Origin: Acidovorax sp. Leaf191
GTDB taxonomy: Bacteria; Pseudomonadota; Gammaproteobacteria; Burkholderiales; Burkholderiaceae_C
Direction: 5' to 3'
Assembly (NCBI RefSeq): GCF_001424425.1
Contig: NZ_LMPT01000001.1
Coordinates: 61,291 to 125,290 of the forward strand
DNA: 64,000 nucleotides
Each line of letters starts with the position of its first letter. The first letter of the stretch is position 1. The position numbers were made by a program, and so were the translations under genes. Shown here piece by piece: positions 54,936-63,720 of the stretch. The notes under the pieces were generated by a model that ran no database searches, had not been told where the DNA came from, and saw nothing but the letters and a program-made list of their open reading frames with translations.

Positions 54936-56754
54936 TCTCCAACAGCGCGCCAACGGCCTGCGCACGCGCCCGCATGTTGGCCAGGCCCTGGCCGCGTGCC
55001 TGCGCCGTGCCCTCCATGCCCACGCCGTTGTCGGCAATCTCCAGCACCAGGCGCGGCGGCTGATTCGCCAGCGCGGCCTGGTGGCGAGCACTCACCCGCA
55101 CGCTCGTGGCCTGGGCATGCCGCAGCACATTGGTGAAGGCCTCCAGCAGGATGCGCTGGATCTGCAGCACCATGTGCGGCGTGAGGGTGTCGAGCGTGGG
55201 CAGCTCCTGCACCTGCCAGTCCACCTGGATGCCCGTGGCCGCCAGGCGCGGCTGCAGCCGGTAGCGCAGGGTGGCCAGCACCGTGCCCAGGTCGCCATCC
55301 ACCGGCTGCATGGCATCCACGGCCATGCGCAGTTCATCCAGCGCGGCATTGGCGTGCTCGCGCAGTTCGGCGCGGCTGGCGCGGCCCTTGCCGATGAGGC
55401 TGAGCAAGCCCACCAGCTGCGAGCCCACACCGTCGTGGATGTCGCGCATGATGCGCTGGCGCTCCTGCAGCGCTGCGTGCTGCGCGTGTTCTTGCTGTAG
55501 CAGGTCGTAGCTGACCTGCAGCTCGCGCTCGCGCTGGCGCACCTTCTCGTCCAGCGAGTTGCTCAGGCCCTGGTAGGCGCGCGCCTGGCGGCCGTAGCGG
55601 CTCAGGATGAGCCAGCCCACCAGCAGCACGAACAGCATGGTGGCCAGGGGCAGCACTGTGGTGCGGCCCTGCCCCGCACTGGGAATGCGCACCGCGATGA
55701 AGTCGTAGATGCTCGCGCCGACAGGGATGAAGCTTGCCAGGCACAGCGCGATCGCCTCGGGCTCCCGCGTCACCACCGCGTGCCGGGTCGACAAAGCGTA
55801 GGCAAAGAACGCGGGCGGAAACAACAGCGCCAGGCCCAGCGTCCAGAGCCAGGGCACGCCCGCTCCGAACGCGCCCGAGATCACCACGACCTCCACCACC
55901 AGCCATGCCCAGAATGCCTGGCGCACGCGCGGGCCATCGCATCCCACCATCGCCAGCGCGAAGCGGGTGAGCAGCAGCAGATGGATGGCCAATGCAAAAG
56001 CCATGAGACCGCCCCACAGCGGCCAGCCTATGGGCGGTGTCTCCCACAGCCTGTCGCCATACCGCACGATGCCAAACGGTGCGCACAGCGCAAAGTACCC
56101 ATACACCGGCTCGCGGTTCAAGCGCCACAAGCCACCGGCAATCACCCCGGTGAGCGCCAGTGAAAACACCACGCCGACCGCAGCCCACTGCCGCCAGACA
56201 TAGCGCTCGTGATACTCGGGCAGCAGGCTTGCCTCGGGCCCGAATTGCGGCGTGGCAAGCCCACCCCAGCGCCCGGGTTGCGCGGTCACGCGCACCTCGA
56301 GCGGGGTGGGCTCCACGTCGGACAGAAAACTCGCGGGTACCGGCATCCACAGCGGCGACTTGGCAGCGTCGGTGCGGGTGTCTCCCAGTGCCCCACGGTG
56401 CATGAGCAACTCGCCACCCACATACACCTCCACCTGGTTTCCGATCCGCGGGAAGTACACGCCCGACAGCGGGTTGCCCTTGGGCACGGGGGGGATCTCC
56501 AGCACATAGCGCGCCTTCCCGGACAGGCCCGCGAACGCCTTGTCCCACCGGTGGGGCAGCGTCAACTTGCCGGACCACGGCGCCGCGCCCTCGGGCTCCA
56601 GGTACGCGAAGGCCTTGTGCAACACGTGAACACCGGGCTGTGCGGCAGAGGCCGGTGCGGCGTCGTGATCCGCATCTTGTGCACCCGCCAGCCCTGCCCA
56701 CGATGCAAGCACGATCCAGAGCACCGGCCACAGCACCCACCGGCACAGCGCCAC
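54808..56754 (-). CDS. Membrane sensor histidine kinase, 7TM-type with HisKA_3 (about 648 aa)
   Basis: Exported sensor region of about 160 residues after a signal or anchor (VLWPVLWIVLASWAGLAGAQ), then about seven membrane helices as in 7TMR-DISM kinases. HisKA_3 has RIMRDIHDGVGSQLVGLLSL with the phospho-His, and HATPase has LEIADNGVGM and GQGLANMRARAQ. The Pro/Ala tail looks disordered. No ATG fits after the response-regulator stop (56783), so a GTG at 56754 is used provisionally. Pairs with the NarL-type regulator upstream. Confidence 0.85.
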   Translation of the reverse strand: MALCRWVLWPVLWIVLASWAGLAGAQDADHDAAPASAAQPGVHVLHKAFAYLEPEGAAPWSGKLTLPHRWDKAFAGLSGKARYVLEIPPVPKGNPLSGVYFPRIGNQVEVYVGGELLMHRGALGDTRTDAAKSPLWMPVPASFLSDVEPTPLEVRVTAQPGRWGGLATPQFGPEASLLPEYHERYVWRQWAAVGVVFSLALTGVIAGGLWRLNREPVYGYFALCAPFGIVRYGDRLWETPPIGWPLWGGLMAFALAIHLLLLTRFALAMVGCDGPRVRQAFWAWLVVEVVVISGAFGAGVPWLWTLGLALLFPPAFFAYALSTRHAVVTREPEAIALCLASFIPVGASIYDFIAVRIPSAGQGRTTVLPLATMLFVLLVGWLILSRYGRQARAYQGLSNSLDEKVRQRERELQVSYDLLQQEHAQHAALQERQRIMRDIHDGVGSQLVGLLSLIGKGRASRAELREHANAALDELRMAVDAMQPVDGDLGTVLATLRYRLQPRLAATGIQVDWQVQELPTLDTLTPHMVLQIQRILLEAFTNVLRHAQATSVRVSARHQAALANQPPRLVLEIADNGVGMEGTAQARGQGLANMRARAQAVGALLEITAAPGQGTCVRIALPVVPQAPAPAMPATPAPAPAAPAAPST

Positions 56755-56782
56755 ACCGCCGCGCGCGCGGGCCGAAGTGCGG

Positions 56783-57460
56783 CTACAAAAGCCCCATCTG
56801 CCGCGCCTCGAAGATGGCCTCGGCTTTGGAATGGACGGCCAGCTTGCTGTAGATGTTCTTGACATGGGACTGGACGGTGGAGGGCGCGATGCCCAGGAGT
56901 TCTGCGACCTCGGCATAGGTGTAGCCACGTGCGAGCTTCGCCAGAATATCCTGCTCGCGCGCCGTGAGCGTATCGGCCGGCGCCAGGCTGTGGGGCACGG
57001 CCGGGCGCGGCGACAGCCTGGCGAGCAATTGCCGCGCGATGATGGGCGTCATGGGCGAGCCGCCCGCACGCAGGCTCAGCACGTGCTGCGCCAGGTCGTC
57101 CTCCGTCCCGTCCTTGAGCAGGTAGCCGCGCGCACCGGCTTCAAAGGCATTCATCATGTTGGCCTCGTCGCCGAACATGGTGATGACCATGACTTCAGTG
57201 ACCGGAGACAGCGCGCGGCACTGGCGGATGACTTCCAGGCCGGAGCCGTCCGGCAGGCCCAGGTCCACCAGCAGCACATCCACGCTGTTGTCGCGCAGCC
57301 AGCCCACCATGTCGCCGACGGTGGCGGCGGTGAAAGCCAGGCTCAGGCGCGGCGCGCGGGAGAGCGCCTGCACCAGGCGCTCCCGTGTGCGGGGGTCGTC
57401 TTCCACCAGGGCGACCGAGATCTCCGGGCTGGGCAAGGGGGTGCGGTGCATGGCGTTCAA
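56783..57460 (-). CDS. NarL/FixJ-type response regulator (225 aa)
   Basis: Receiver domain with acidic pair E20/D21/D22 and phospho-acceptor D66 (LLVDLGLPDG), Thr/Lys switch residues in VITMFGDE and LLKDGTE, and a LuxR-type HTH (LTAREQDILAKLARGYTYAE, then VAELLGIAPSTVQSHVKNIY). It is the cognate partner of the kinase, 28 bp downstream on the same strand. Regulon unknown. Confidence 0.92.
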   Translation of the reverse strand: MNAMHRTPLPSPEISVALVEDDPRTRERLVQALSRAPRLSLAFTAATVGDMVGWLRDNSVDVLLVDLGLPDGSGLEVIRQCRALSPVTEVMVITMFGDEANMMNAFEAGARGYLLKDGTEDDLAQHVLSLRAGGSPMTPIIARQLLARLSPRPAVPHSLAPADTLTAREQDILAKLARGYTYAEVAELLGIAPSTVQSHVKNIYSKLAVHSKAEAIFEARQMGLL

Positions 57461-57511
57461 GCAGCGTCGTGGCGGCAGGCCCGCGGTACCCGGCGTGGCA
57501 CGGGTGTGCGG

Positions 57512-59659
57512 TCACGGCACATCAAAGACCCCTGCGCCGGCTGCCGACACCAGGCCCTCAGCCACCGCATCAGACCACGCGAAGTCGCGCTGGCACAGCA
57601 GCGCCTCGTGCAGCCGGTGCTGCTGCGGGTTGATGCGCAGCAGCAGATAGTCGTGCTGCGGGCCTACGCCAGCGCTGTCCGAGAAATCCAGGCAGCTGTG
57701 GCCCTGGCGCGCAGGCACGAAGTCTTCGTCCACGCCCAGCAACGCACCCGCGCCATCGAACCAGTCGGCAAACCGCAGCGTCTGGTCATGGCGATTGCGT
57801 GTCATCACCACCGGGAGCTCCAGCCCTCCCAGGCCTGCCTGGCGGCGGTATTCGGACGCCTTGAGCATGGGCGCCGACAGCACGATACGGTTCAGGTTCG
57901 CCAGACGGTGCCCGCCCACGCCCATGCGCTCCAGAGCGTGGTGCAAGGCGAGACATCCCGCGCTGCGCGCGAGCACCACCTTGGCCAGCCCCGCATAGGC
58001 CGGCTGCGCCGCCACCGTGTTGAACGCATGCAGCACGGTCGCCAGCGCAAAGCTGCCGCCCTGGGCACCCTGCCGGGCGCGCGGCACACCACTGAGCGCG
58101 GCAAGCACACCGCCACCGCGCCCCGCCTCCCAGCCATACAACACCGGCTCGCATGCGGGATACACCGCACGCAGCCCATAGGCCTGCTCCAGCCCCATGG
58201 CGGGAGACTTGCCAAAGCCATGGATGAACAGCACCACCGCGGTTTTTTCCGGCTGCGCCAGCGCACGGTCGAACGCGGATTGCACCAGGCGGTAGGTGGC
58301 TGCGGGCCAGTCGCCGGGGCGGCCCATGTCCGCCTCACCCTCCAGGCGTGCCGAACCATCTGCCGCCACGCACCAGTGCACGGGTTCGGCATAGTGCCCA
58401 TCCTGCAAAGGCTCGTCCAGATACACCGCGTCCAGGCCGTCGAGGCCCTGGGGCAGCGACACCTGCGTCCGGTCCCGGAACGCACCGGACCGCGTCCGGG
58501 CCGCCAGCACCGCCACAGGATGGTCATCCGCTGCGGCGTCCACGCGGCTGTGCGCCTGGGCCTGCAGGGGCTCGGTCCAATCGCCGGCATCGAAGGGCAG
58601 CGGCGGCATCGGAGGGTCGGGCTCCCACGCGCCGCCACGCGACTGCGCCCACAACTGCACCTCGACCACGCCGCCCGTGCGCCAGGTCTCCGGCACGGTC
58701 GCCACGCCATACGAGGGGGCAAAGCGCTGGGGTCCGTACCGGCCGATCGCAGCGCCGGACGAGAGCACCTGCACCACCCGGCTGCTGGCGCCATCGGAGG
58801 CGGGCAAGCGGCCGCTCCAGACGTTGGCATGCACATCGCCCCCCAGAAACAACACCGGCCGCCGCGCCGCGCGCAGGGTGCCGTCGTACTCCGCATAGCT
58901 GTGCCCGCCCTCGGCATGCCAGCCTTGCTGGGACAACAGGTAGTGGTGGGCCATGGGCGTTCCCGCCGCCACCAGCAGCAGGCCGGCGCCGGGCTCGCCC
59001 GCTGCATCCCGCAGCGCCCGGGCCTGTTCCACGCCCAGCAGGCTGGCACCCGGCGCCCGCGCCTGGCGGTGCCAGCGCGTGTCGAGCAGCAAGCAGGTGG
59101 GGCCATCCTCTGCACCCAGAGCACCCGACCAGAACAGGTCGCCGACGCCAGCGGGCAGAGGGCTGTCCCAGTCGGGGGGCAGCCCGGCCGGGTAGGCAGC
59201 ATCGACAGCCGCTTCGCGCAACTGGTGTTCGAACTGCGCCCACAAGCGGCGCGATACCGCCTTCACGCGCTCGGGCACGCCGTGCCGGTAGGCATCGCCA
59301 GTGCCGTCCACGCCCAGGCTGTTGTTCCACGCGTAGTCGTGGTCATCCCAGGTCAGCAGCAGCCGGGCCGGGTCCGACCGCCCGGCAAAGCCGCAGCCCA
59401 TGTCGCGAAAGGCCTGCACACCCCACTGCAACGCGTAGCGCCGGTGCATATCGATGGCATAGGCCCGCAGGCCCTGGACGGGCTCGCGGGCGATCAGCGA
59501 GCGCCAGTCCCTGGCGCCGGGCCCGAGGCCCCAATCCATGTAGATGTGGTCTCCCAGCAGCATCAGCACGTCCGGCTGCTCGTGTTCTGCGATGCGCCTC
59601 CATATCTCTTGGTCTGCCACACGCTCGGCGTCCATGCAGGAAGTGAAGACGATTTTCAT
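57512..59659 (-). CDS. PhoD-like metallophosphatase fused to an alpha/beta hydrolase (715 aa)
   Basis: N-terminal half: PhoD-type phosphoesterase, FTSCMDAERV, then LMLLGDHIYMDWGLG, LLTWDDHDYAWNNSLG and FLGGDVHANVW. C-terminal half, from about residue 470: hydrolase fold with AVVLFIHGFGKSPAMG, nucleophile S in VVLARSAGCLALH and late His in RQGHSCLDF. The two halves are normally separate proteins. No signal peptide, unlike secreted PhoD, so the substrate is probably cytoplasmic. Start is ATG 59659 (MKIVFTSCM). Separate from the regulator gene by 51 bp. Confidence 0.82.
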   Translation of the reverse strand: MKIVFTSCMDAERVADQEIWRRIAEHEQPDVLMLLGDHIYMDWGLGPGARDWRSLIAREPVQGLRAYAIDMHRRYALQWGVQAFRDMGCGFAGRSDPARLLLTWDDHDYAWNNSLGVDGTGDAYRHGVPERVKAVSRRLWAQFEHQLREAAVDAAYPAGLPPDWDSPLPAGVGDLFWSGALGAEDGPTCLLLDTRWHRQARAPGASLLGVEQARALRDAAGEPGAGLLLVAAGTPMAHHYLLSQQGWHAEGGHSYAEYDGTLRAARRPVLFLGGDVHANVWSGRLPASDGASSRVVQVLSSGAAIGRYGPQRFAPSYGVATVPETWRTGGVVEVQLWAQSRGGAWEPDPPMPPLPFDAGDWTEPLQAQAHSRVDAAADDHPVAVLAARTRSGAFRDRTQVSLPQGLDGLDAVYLDEPLQDGHYAEPVHWCVAADGSARLEGEADMGRPGDWPAATYRLVQSAFDRALAQPEKTAVVLFIHGFGKSPAMGLEQAYGLRAVYPACEPVLYGWEAGRGGGVLAALSGVPRARQGAQGGSFALATVLHAFNTVAAQPAYAGLAKVVLARSAGCLALHHALERMGVGGHRLANLNRIVLSAPMLKASEYRRQAGLGGLELPVVMTRNRHDQTLRFADWFDGAGALLGVDEDFVPARQGHSCLDFSDSAGVGPQHDYLLLRINPQQHRLHEALLCQRDFAWSDAVAEGLVSAAGAGVFDVP

Positions 59660-59830
59660 GCGCCCCAGCGTAGGGGCAAACCTGCCGGCACACAAGACGG
59701 ACGGCCCCCATGTTCATGGGATGCGCAGCGTGCCGCATTTGCAGACAGTCAGGCAACCGCTGAGCATCGCCATCGAGCGCCTGCGGTGACGGCATCTTCA
59801 CCTTCCACAACCATGATCAGGAGCGACTCC

Positions 59831-61486
59831 ATGCACACATCTTCTTCCCCTCTGGCGCTGGCACTGGGCGGCGCCCTGGCCCTGACCCTCACGGCCTGCG
59901 GCGGCGGGTCGTCCTCCGACGACACCGCTCCTCCTGCACCAGCGCCGGACACCAAGGTCACACTGACCGGTACCGTCGTCGTCGACCAGGCCATCCGCAA
60001 TGCCATCGTGTGCCTGGACCTGAACAACAACGGCACCTGCGACGCCACCGAACCCGTCTCCGCCCGCACCGGCGCAGACGGCGCCTACACCCTGACCTAC
60101 GACACCGCGCAGACCAGCGCAACGCAGGCCGCCGCCGCATCGCTGATAGCGCCCATGGTGCCCGGAGCCCTGGCCGACGCCAACACCACCATCGATGCTG
60201 CCGACACGACCGAGGGCAACACCGCTGCGCGCTATGTGCTGCGGCAGGTTCCCGGCAAGGCCGGGCAGATCAACCCCCTGACCACCCTGGTCACCGCCGG
60301 CATCACGGCAGGCATGACCGAGGCTGCGGCGCGCAGCAATGCCGCGCTGCAGCTGGCCATTGCTCCCGCCAAGATCGACAACTACCAGGACGACGCCCCG
60401 ACCGCGGGGGTGATGCTGGACAGCGCACGCAGCATGGCCAAGGTCGTCGCGGCGAGCCTGGAAGAAGGGACCACGCTGGTGGTGGGCGACCAGCAGTCGG
60501 CCGTGACGGCAGCCACGGGTGATTTGTCGAGCTTCATCTACACCGACTCGGCGAACTACTCGTACCGGACCATCGACTCCGTCGCCAAGCCCAGCGGAAC
60601 CGCGGGCTCCACCCTGCGGGACGTGCGCGGCGGCATGACTGCCGGGTCGCCCACGCCCGCCAGCACGCTCTACAACCAGGCCTACCTCACGTCGGCCGGA
60701 TGGCAGCGTTGCGACGACACCATCCTGCTGCAGAGCACCATCGGCTCGCCCAGCCGCAACACCTTCTGCGGTGCCCTGTCGCAGGTAGGCTTCACCAAGC
60801 GCGAGGACGTCGACACGCGCACCATGGCCAGCGTGGTGAGCTCCCTGCAGACCGACGCCGACACCAACACCATCAACAACAACGGCACATCGACCGCCGC
60901 GCTGCTCACCAGCCTGGGCACGGCCACGTTCCCGGCCGGCTCCCGGATTCACACCCGCTACAACCTCTCGCTCGACCAGCCGGTGCTCATCAACAGCATT
61001 GCGGCCGATTCCCGGCCGGCCAGCGAGACCACGCTGGAGCAGATGATCACCGCCCGGCCCGCCTCCGCCGTGGTGCTGAGCACCGGTGCAGGCACGCTCT
61101 CCCTCGGAATCTCCAGCGGCCCGGCGCGGGCCCTGCGCGTCGCCTTCACCGGCACGACGAGCCCCACCGCAGGCACGGTGCAGTTCTACGAATGCGATCT
61201 GAACAGCACGCAAACGGTACTCTCCAACTGCGCAACCACACAGACCGGCACATACGCCATTGCCACGGTGCACGGCGTCAAGGTGATGCGTTTTGCAGGC
61301 CACGCCGCGACGACGATGGGCCACACGCGCTCATACGCCGAAGTGGCCAATGCGCCGACCATCGTGAGCGGAAGCCGGGTGTTCCAGGTGCGCGAGAACA
61401 AGACCGACATCGACTCGAACTTCACCACCTCCCGCCGCCTGAACGCCGCAGCGTGGACGGCCCTGCGCGCACAGGCCGGCATTTGA
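59831..61486 (+). CDS. Lipoprotein of unknown function (551 aa)
   Basis: Lipobox L-T-A-C23 after a hydrophobic stretch (LALALGGALALTLTAC), then GGGSSSDD linker, then a beta-sandwich-like domain (TLTGTVVVDQAIRNAIVCLD) and a long Ala/Thr-rich body with conserved Cys pairs (CDDTILLQ, NTFCGAL). Start ATG 59831 has AGGAG 7 bp upstream; the longer frame from 56777 is a false ORF antisense to the PhoD gene. Lipoproteins of this size with a single Cys and no known domain are common in Acidovorax. A strong terminator follows. Confidence 0.82.
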   Translation: MHTSSSPLALALGGALALTLTACGGGSSSDDTAPPAPAPDTKVTLTGTVVVDQAIRNAIVCLDLNNNGTCDATEPVSARTGADGAYTLTYDTAQTSATQAAAASLIAPMVPGALADANTTIDAADTTEGNTAARYVLRQVPGKAGQINPLTTLVTAGITAGMTEAAARSNAALQLAIAPAKIDNYQDDAPTAGVMLDSARSMAKVVAASLEEGTTLVVGDQQSAVTAATGDLSSFIYTDSANYSYRTIDSVAKPSGTAGSTLRDVRGGMTAGSPTPASTLYNQAYLTSAGWQRCDDTILLQSTIGSPSRNTFCGALSQVGFTKREDVDTRTMASVVSSLQTDADTNTINNNGTSTAALLTSLGTATFPAGSRIHTRYNLSLDQPVLINSIAADSRPASETTLEQMITARPASAVVLSTGAGTLSLGISSGPARALRVAFTGTTSPTAGTVQFYECDLNSTQTVLSNCATTQTGTYAIATVHGVKVMRFAGHAATTMGHTRSYAEVANAPTIVSGSRVFQVRENKTDIDSNFTTSRRLNAAAWTALRAQAGI

Positions 61487-61527
61487 CCCAAGCGATCTCC
61501 TCGCGTGCTGCCAAGAGCACGTTGTTC

Positions 61528-61554
61528 AGGCTCCCTGCGGGGAGCCTTTTTTTT
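61528..61554 (+). terminator. Rho-independent terminator after the lipoprotein gene
   Basis: Stem aggctccc (61528-61535) / gggagcct (61540-61547), loop TGCG, then seven T. Separates the lipoprotein from the two-component operon. Confidence 0.92.
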
Positions 61555-61691
61555 CGCCACGCACACGCCAGCGCCGAAGCCGGCATGCGCTAGCCACCCG
61601 CGCCTTGGCTTTACGGAAGCTTTACCTGACCGACAAAACCGCGTGACCCCGCCTCGCGACCATGAGTGGCACCCGCTACTACACTGCCCCC

Positions 61692-62411
61692 ATGAGCTCC
61701 CAACTGCTGATGATCGAAGACGATGCCCGCCTCGCGCAGATGGTGGGTGAGTACCTGGGCCAGTCGGGCCTGCAGGTCACGCACCGTGCCGATGGCAAAA
61801 GCGGCCTGGCCCAATTGCAAGGGCCCGACGCCGGCGCGCTGCCCGACCTCGTGATCCTGGACCTGATGCTGCCCGACATGGACGGGCTGGAGGTCTGCCG
61901 CCGCATCCGCTCGCTGCAGGGCAGTGCGGCGCAGGTGCCGGTGCTGATGCTGACCGCTAAGGGCGACCCCATGGACCGCATCATCGGCCTGGAGCTGGGT
62001 GCCGACGACTACCTGCCCAAACCCTTCGAGCCGCGCGAGCTGCTCGCCCGCATCCGCGCCATCCTGCGCCGGCGCACCGATGGCGGCAGCACGCCAGCCA
62101 CGCAGGCGCTGCGCTTCGGCACGCTCGAGATCGACCGCGACGCGCGCACCGTCACCGTGGCCGGCCAGCTGGCCGACCTCACCTCCTACCAGTTCGACCT
62201 GCTCGTGGCGCTGGCCGAGCGCGCAGGCCGGGTGCTGACCCGCGACCAGATCATGGAGGCCGTGCGCGGCCGCGAGCTGGAGGCGTTTGACCGCAGCATC
62301 GACGTGCACATGGGCCGCATCCGCGCGGCCATCGAGGCCGACGCCAAGAACCCGCGCCGCATCCTCACCGTGCGCGGCGTGGGCTACGTGTTCGCCAAGC
62401 AACAGGACTAG
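61692..62411 (+). CDS. OmpR/RstA-family response regulator (239 aa)
   Basis: Receiver with D10/D11, phospho-acceptor D57 (LVILDLMLPDMDG), T/K switch (LMLTAKGD) and YLPKPFEPRELL. Winged-helix output domain with RVLTRDQIMEAVRGRELEAF and IDVHMGRIRAAIEAD. Start at ATG 61692 (MSSQLLMIEDD). It forms an operon with the kinase, whose GTG lies 4 bp after this stop. Confidence 0.94.
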   Translation: MSSQLLMIEDDARLAQMVGEYLGQSGLQVTHRADGKSGLAQLQGPDAGALPDLVILDLMLPDMDGLEVCRRIRSLQGSAAQVPVLMLTAKGDPMDRIIGLELGADDYLPKPFEPRELLARIRAILRRRTDGGSTPATQALRFGTLEIDRDARTVTVAGQLADLTSYQFDLLVALAERAGRVLTRDQIMEAVRGRELEAFDRSIDVHMGRIRAAIEADAKNPRRILTVRGVGYVFAKQQD

Positions 62412-62415
62412 CTGG

Positions 62416-63654
62416 GTGTCCCTGTCCACGCCCTTCTCCCGCCGCCTGTACCTGCGCATCTGGCTGGCCGTGGTCGGCGGCATCGCGGTGCTGACGCTGT
62501 CCGTGGGCTGGGCCTGGCGCATGGCCGAGGAGCAGAAGGCCCAGAATGCCCAGCCCTTCGTGCCCCCGTCGCGCGAGATGGTGCTGCGCGACAACACCGG
62601 CAACGTGGTGCTGCGCGGCTTGGCCACCCGCCAGCCCAGCGAGCCCGGCGAAGGGGCGGAATTCCACATCGAATCCGAAGACGGCCAGCCCTTCGTGCTG
62701 CAGATGGCACCGCGCCAGCCCCGGGGCGAGCGCGGTGAACGTGGCGGCGGCGGCGGCCGGCCGGGCGACGCTTTCTGGACCCGCCCGCCCTTCGGCTTTT
62801 TGTGGCTGCTGGGCATCGTGGGCCTGGCGGTGGCGATCGGCGTGTACCCCATCATCCGCCGCCTCACACTGCGGCTGGAGGCGCTGCAGCGCAGCGTGCA
62901 GCGCTTTGGAGAGGGCGATTTGTCGGTGCGCGTGCCCGAGCAGGGGCAGGACGAGGTGGCCGACCTGGCGCGCCAGTTCAACGCTGCGGCCGAGCGGGTG
63001 GAGAAACTCGTCAAGTCGCACAAGTCGCTCTTGGCAAATGCCTCGCACGAGCTGCGCTCGCCGCTCACCCGCATCCGCATGGGCATGGAGCTCATGGTCG
63101 GGCAGCAGCCCTCGCCCGCGTTCCGCGAAGAGATCCTGCGCAACATCGCCGAGCTCGACCAGCTGGTGGACGAGATCCTGCTGGCCAGCCGCCTGGATGC
63201 GCGCGAGGCCGACGTGGGCACCGTGGAGCTGGTGGACCTGATCGGCCTGGCCGCCGAAGAATGCGCCCGCGTGGACGCCGACCTGGATGTGAGCGCCAGC
63301 CCCGATTCGGTGGACGTGATGGGTGTCTCCAAGCTGCTGCGCCGCGCCATCCGCAACCTGCTGGAGAACGCACGCCGCTACAGCACGGGCGAGATCACGG
63401 TGGTGGTCGACCGCGGACAGGGCCACGCCGAAGTGCGGGTGTGCGACCGCGGCCCCGGCGTGCCGCTGACGCACCGCGAACGCATTTTCGAGCCCTTCTA
63501 CCGGCTGCCCGGTGCCAGCGAACGCGCCGGTGGCGTGGGCCTGGGGCTGTCGCTGGTGCGCTCCATCGCCGGGCGCCACAACGGCACCGTGCACTGCGAG
63601 GACCGCGAGGGTGGCGGCGCGTGCTTCGTGCTGAGGCTTCCGCTATCACATTGA
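62416..63654 (+). CDS. Membrane sensor histidine kinase, HAMP-HisKA-HATPase (412 aa)
   Basis: GTG start 62416 (VSLSTPFSRRLYLRIWLAVV) with a membrane helix at 13-35, a short periplasmic loop with a Gly/Arg-rich stretch (RGERGERGGGGGR), a second helix at about 127-147, a HAMP, and H211 in ANASHELRSPLTRI. The HATPase has N/G boxes RNLLENARRY, CDRGPGVPL and GVGLGLSLVRSI. The stop lies inside the dispersed repeat at 63649. Confidence 0.92.
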   Translation: MSLSTPFSRRLYLRIWLAVVGGIAVLTLSVGWAWRMAEEQKAQNAQPFVPPSREMVLRDNTGNVVLRGLATRQPSEPGEGAEFHIESEDGQPFVLQMAPRQPRGERGERGGGGGRPGDAFWTRPPFGFLWLLGIVGLAVAIGVYPIIRRLTLRLEALQRSVQRFGEGDLSVRVPEQGQDEVADLARQFNAAAERVEKLVKSHKSLLANASHELRSPLTRIRMGMELMVGQQPSPAFREEILRNIAELDQLVDEILLASRLDAREADVGTVELVDLIGLAAEECARVDADLDVSASPDSVDVMGVSKLLRRAIRNLLENARRYSTGEITVVVDRGQGHAEVRVCDRGPGVPLTHRERIFEPFYRLPGASERAGGVGLGLSLVRSIAGRHNGTVHCEDREGGGACFVLRLPLSH

Positions 63655-63705
63655 TAGCTTATAGCGCTTGATGGACAAGCGGTAGAAGCCTTTTTTACCC
63701 TAAAA
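63649..63705 (+). repeat. Comamonadaceae-type dispersed hairpin repeat, copy 2
   Basis: attgatagcttatagcgctt, then stem cgcttg (63665-63670) / caagcg (63676-63681), then agaagccttttttaccc. It may act as terminator for the kinase operon. Related to 51108-51154 in the reverse orientation. Confidence 0.6.
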
Positions 63706-63720
63706 AGCCGCTCAAGCCGC

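Noticed and set aside
53499..55091. Minus-strand ORF of 530 codons over the AmpG gene
   Set aside because: His/Arg/Gly-rich shadow of a GC-rich gene; AmpG has family motifs and a normal start.
56777..61486. Very long plus-strand ORF of 1569 codons
   Set aside because: Only its last part (from 59831) is the real lipoprotein; the rest is antisense to the response regulator and the PhoD-fusion genes and has no domain.
61611..63356. Minus-strand ORF of 581 codons over the last two-component system
   Set aside because: Shadow of the regulator and kinase frames, both of which have all catalytic motifs.
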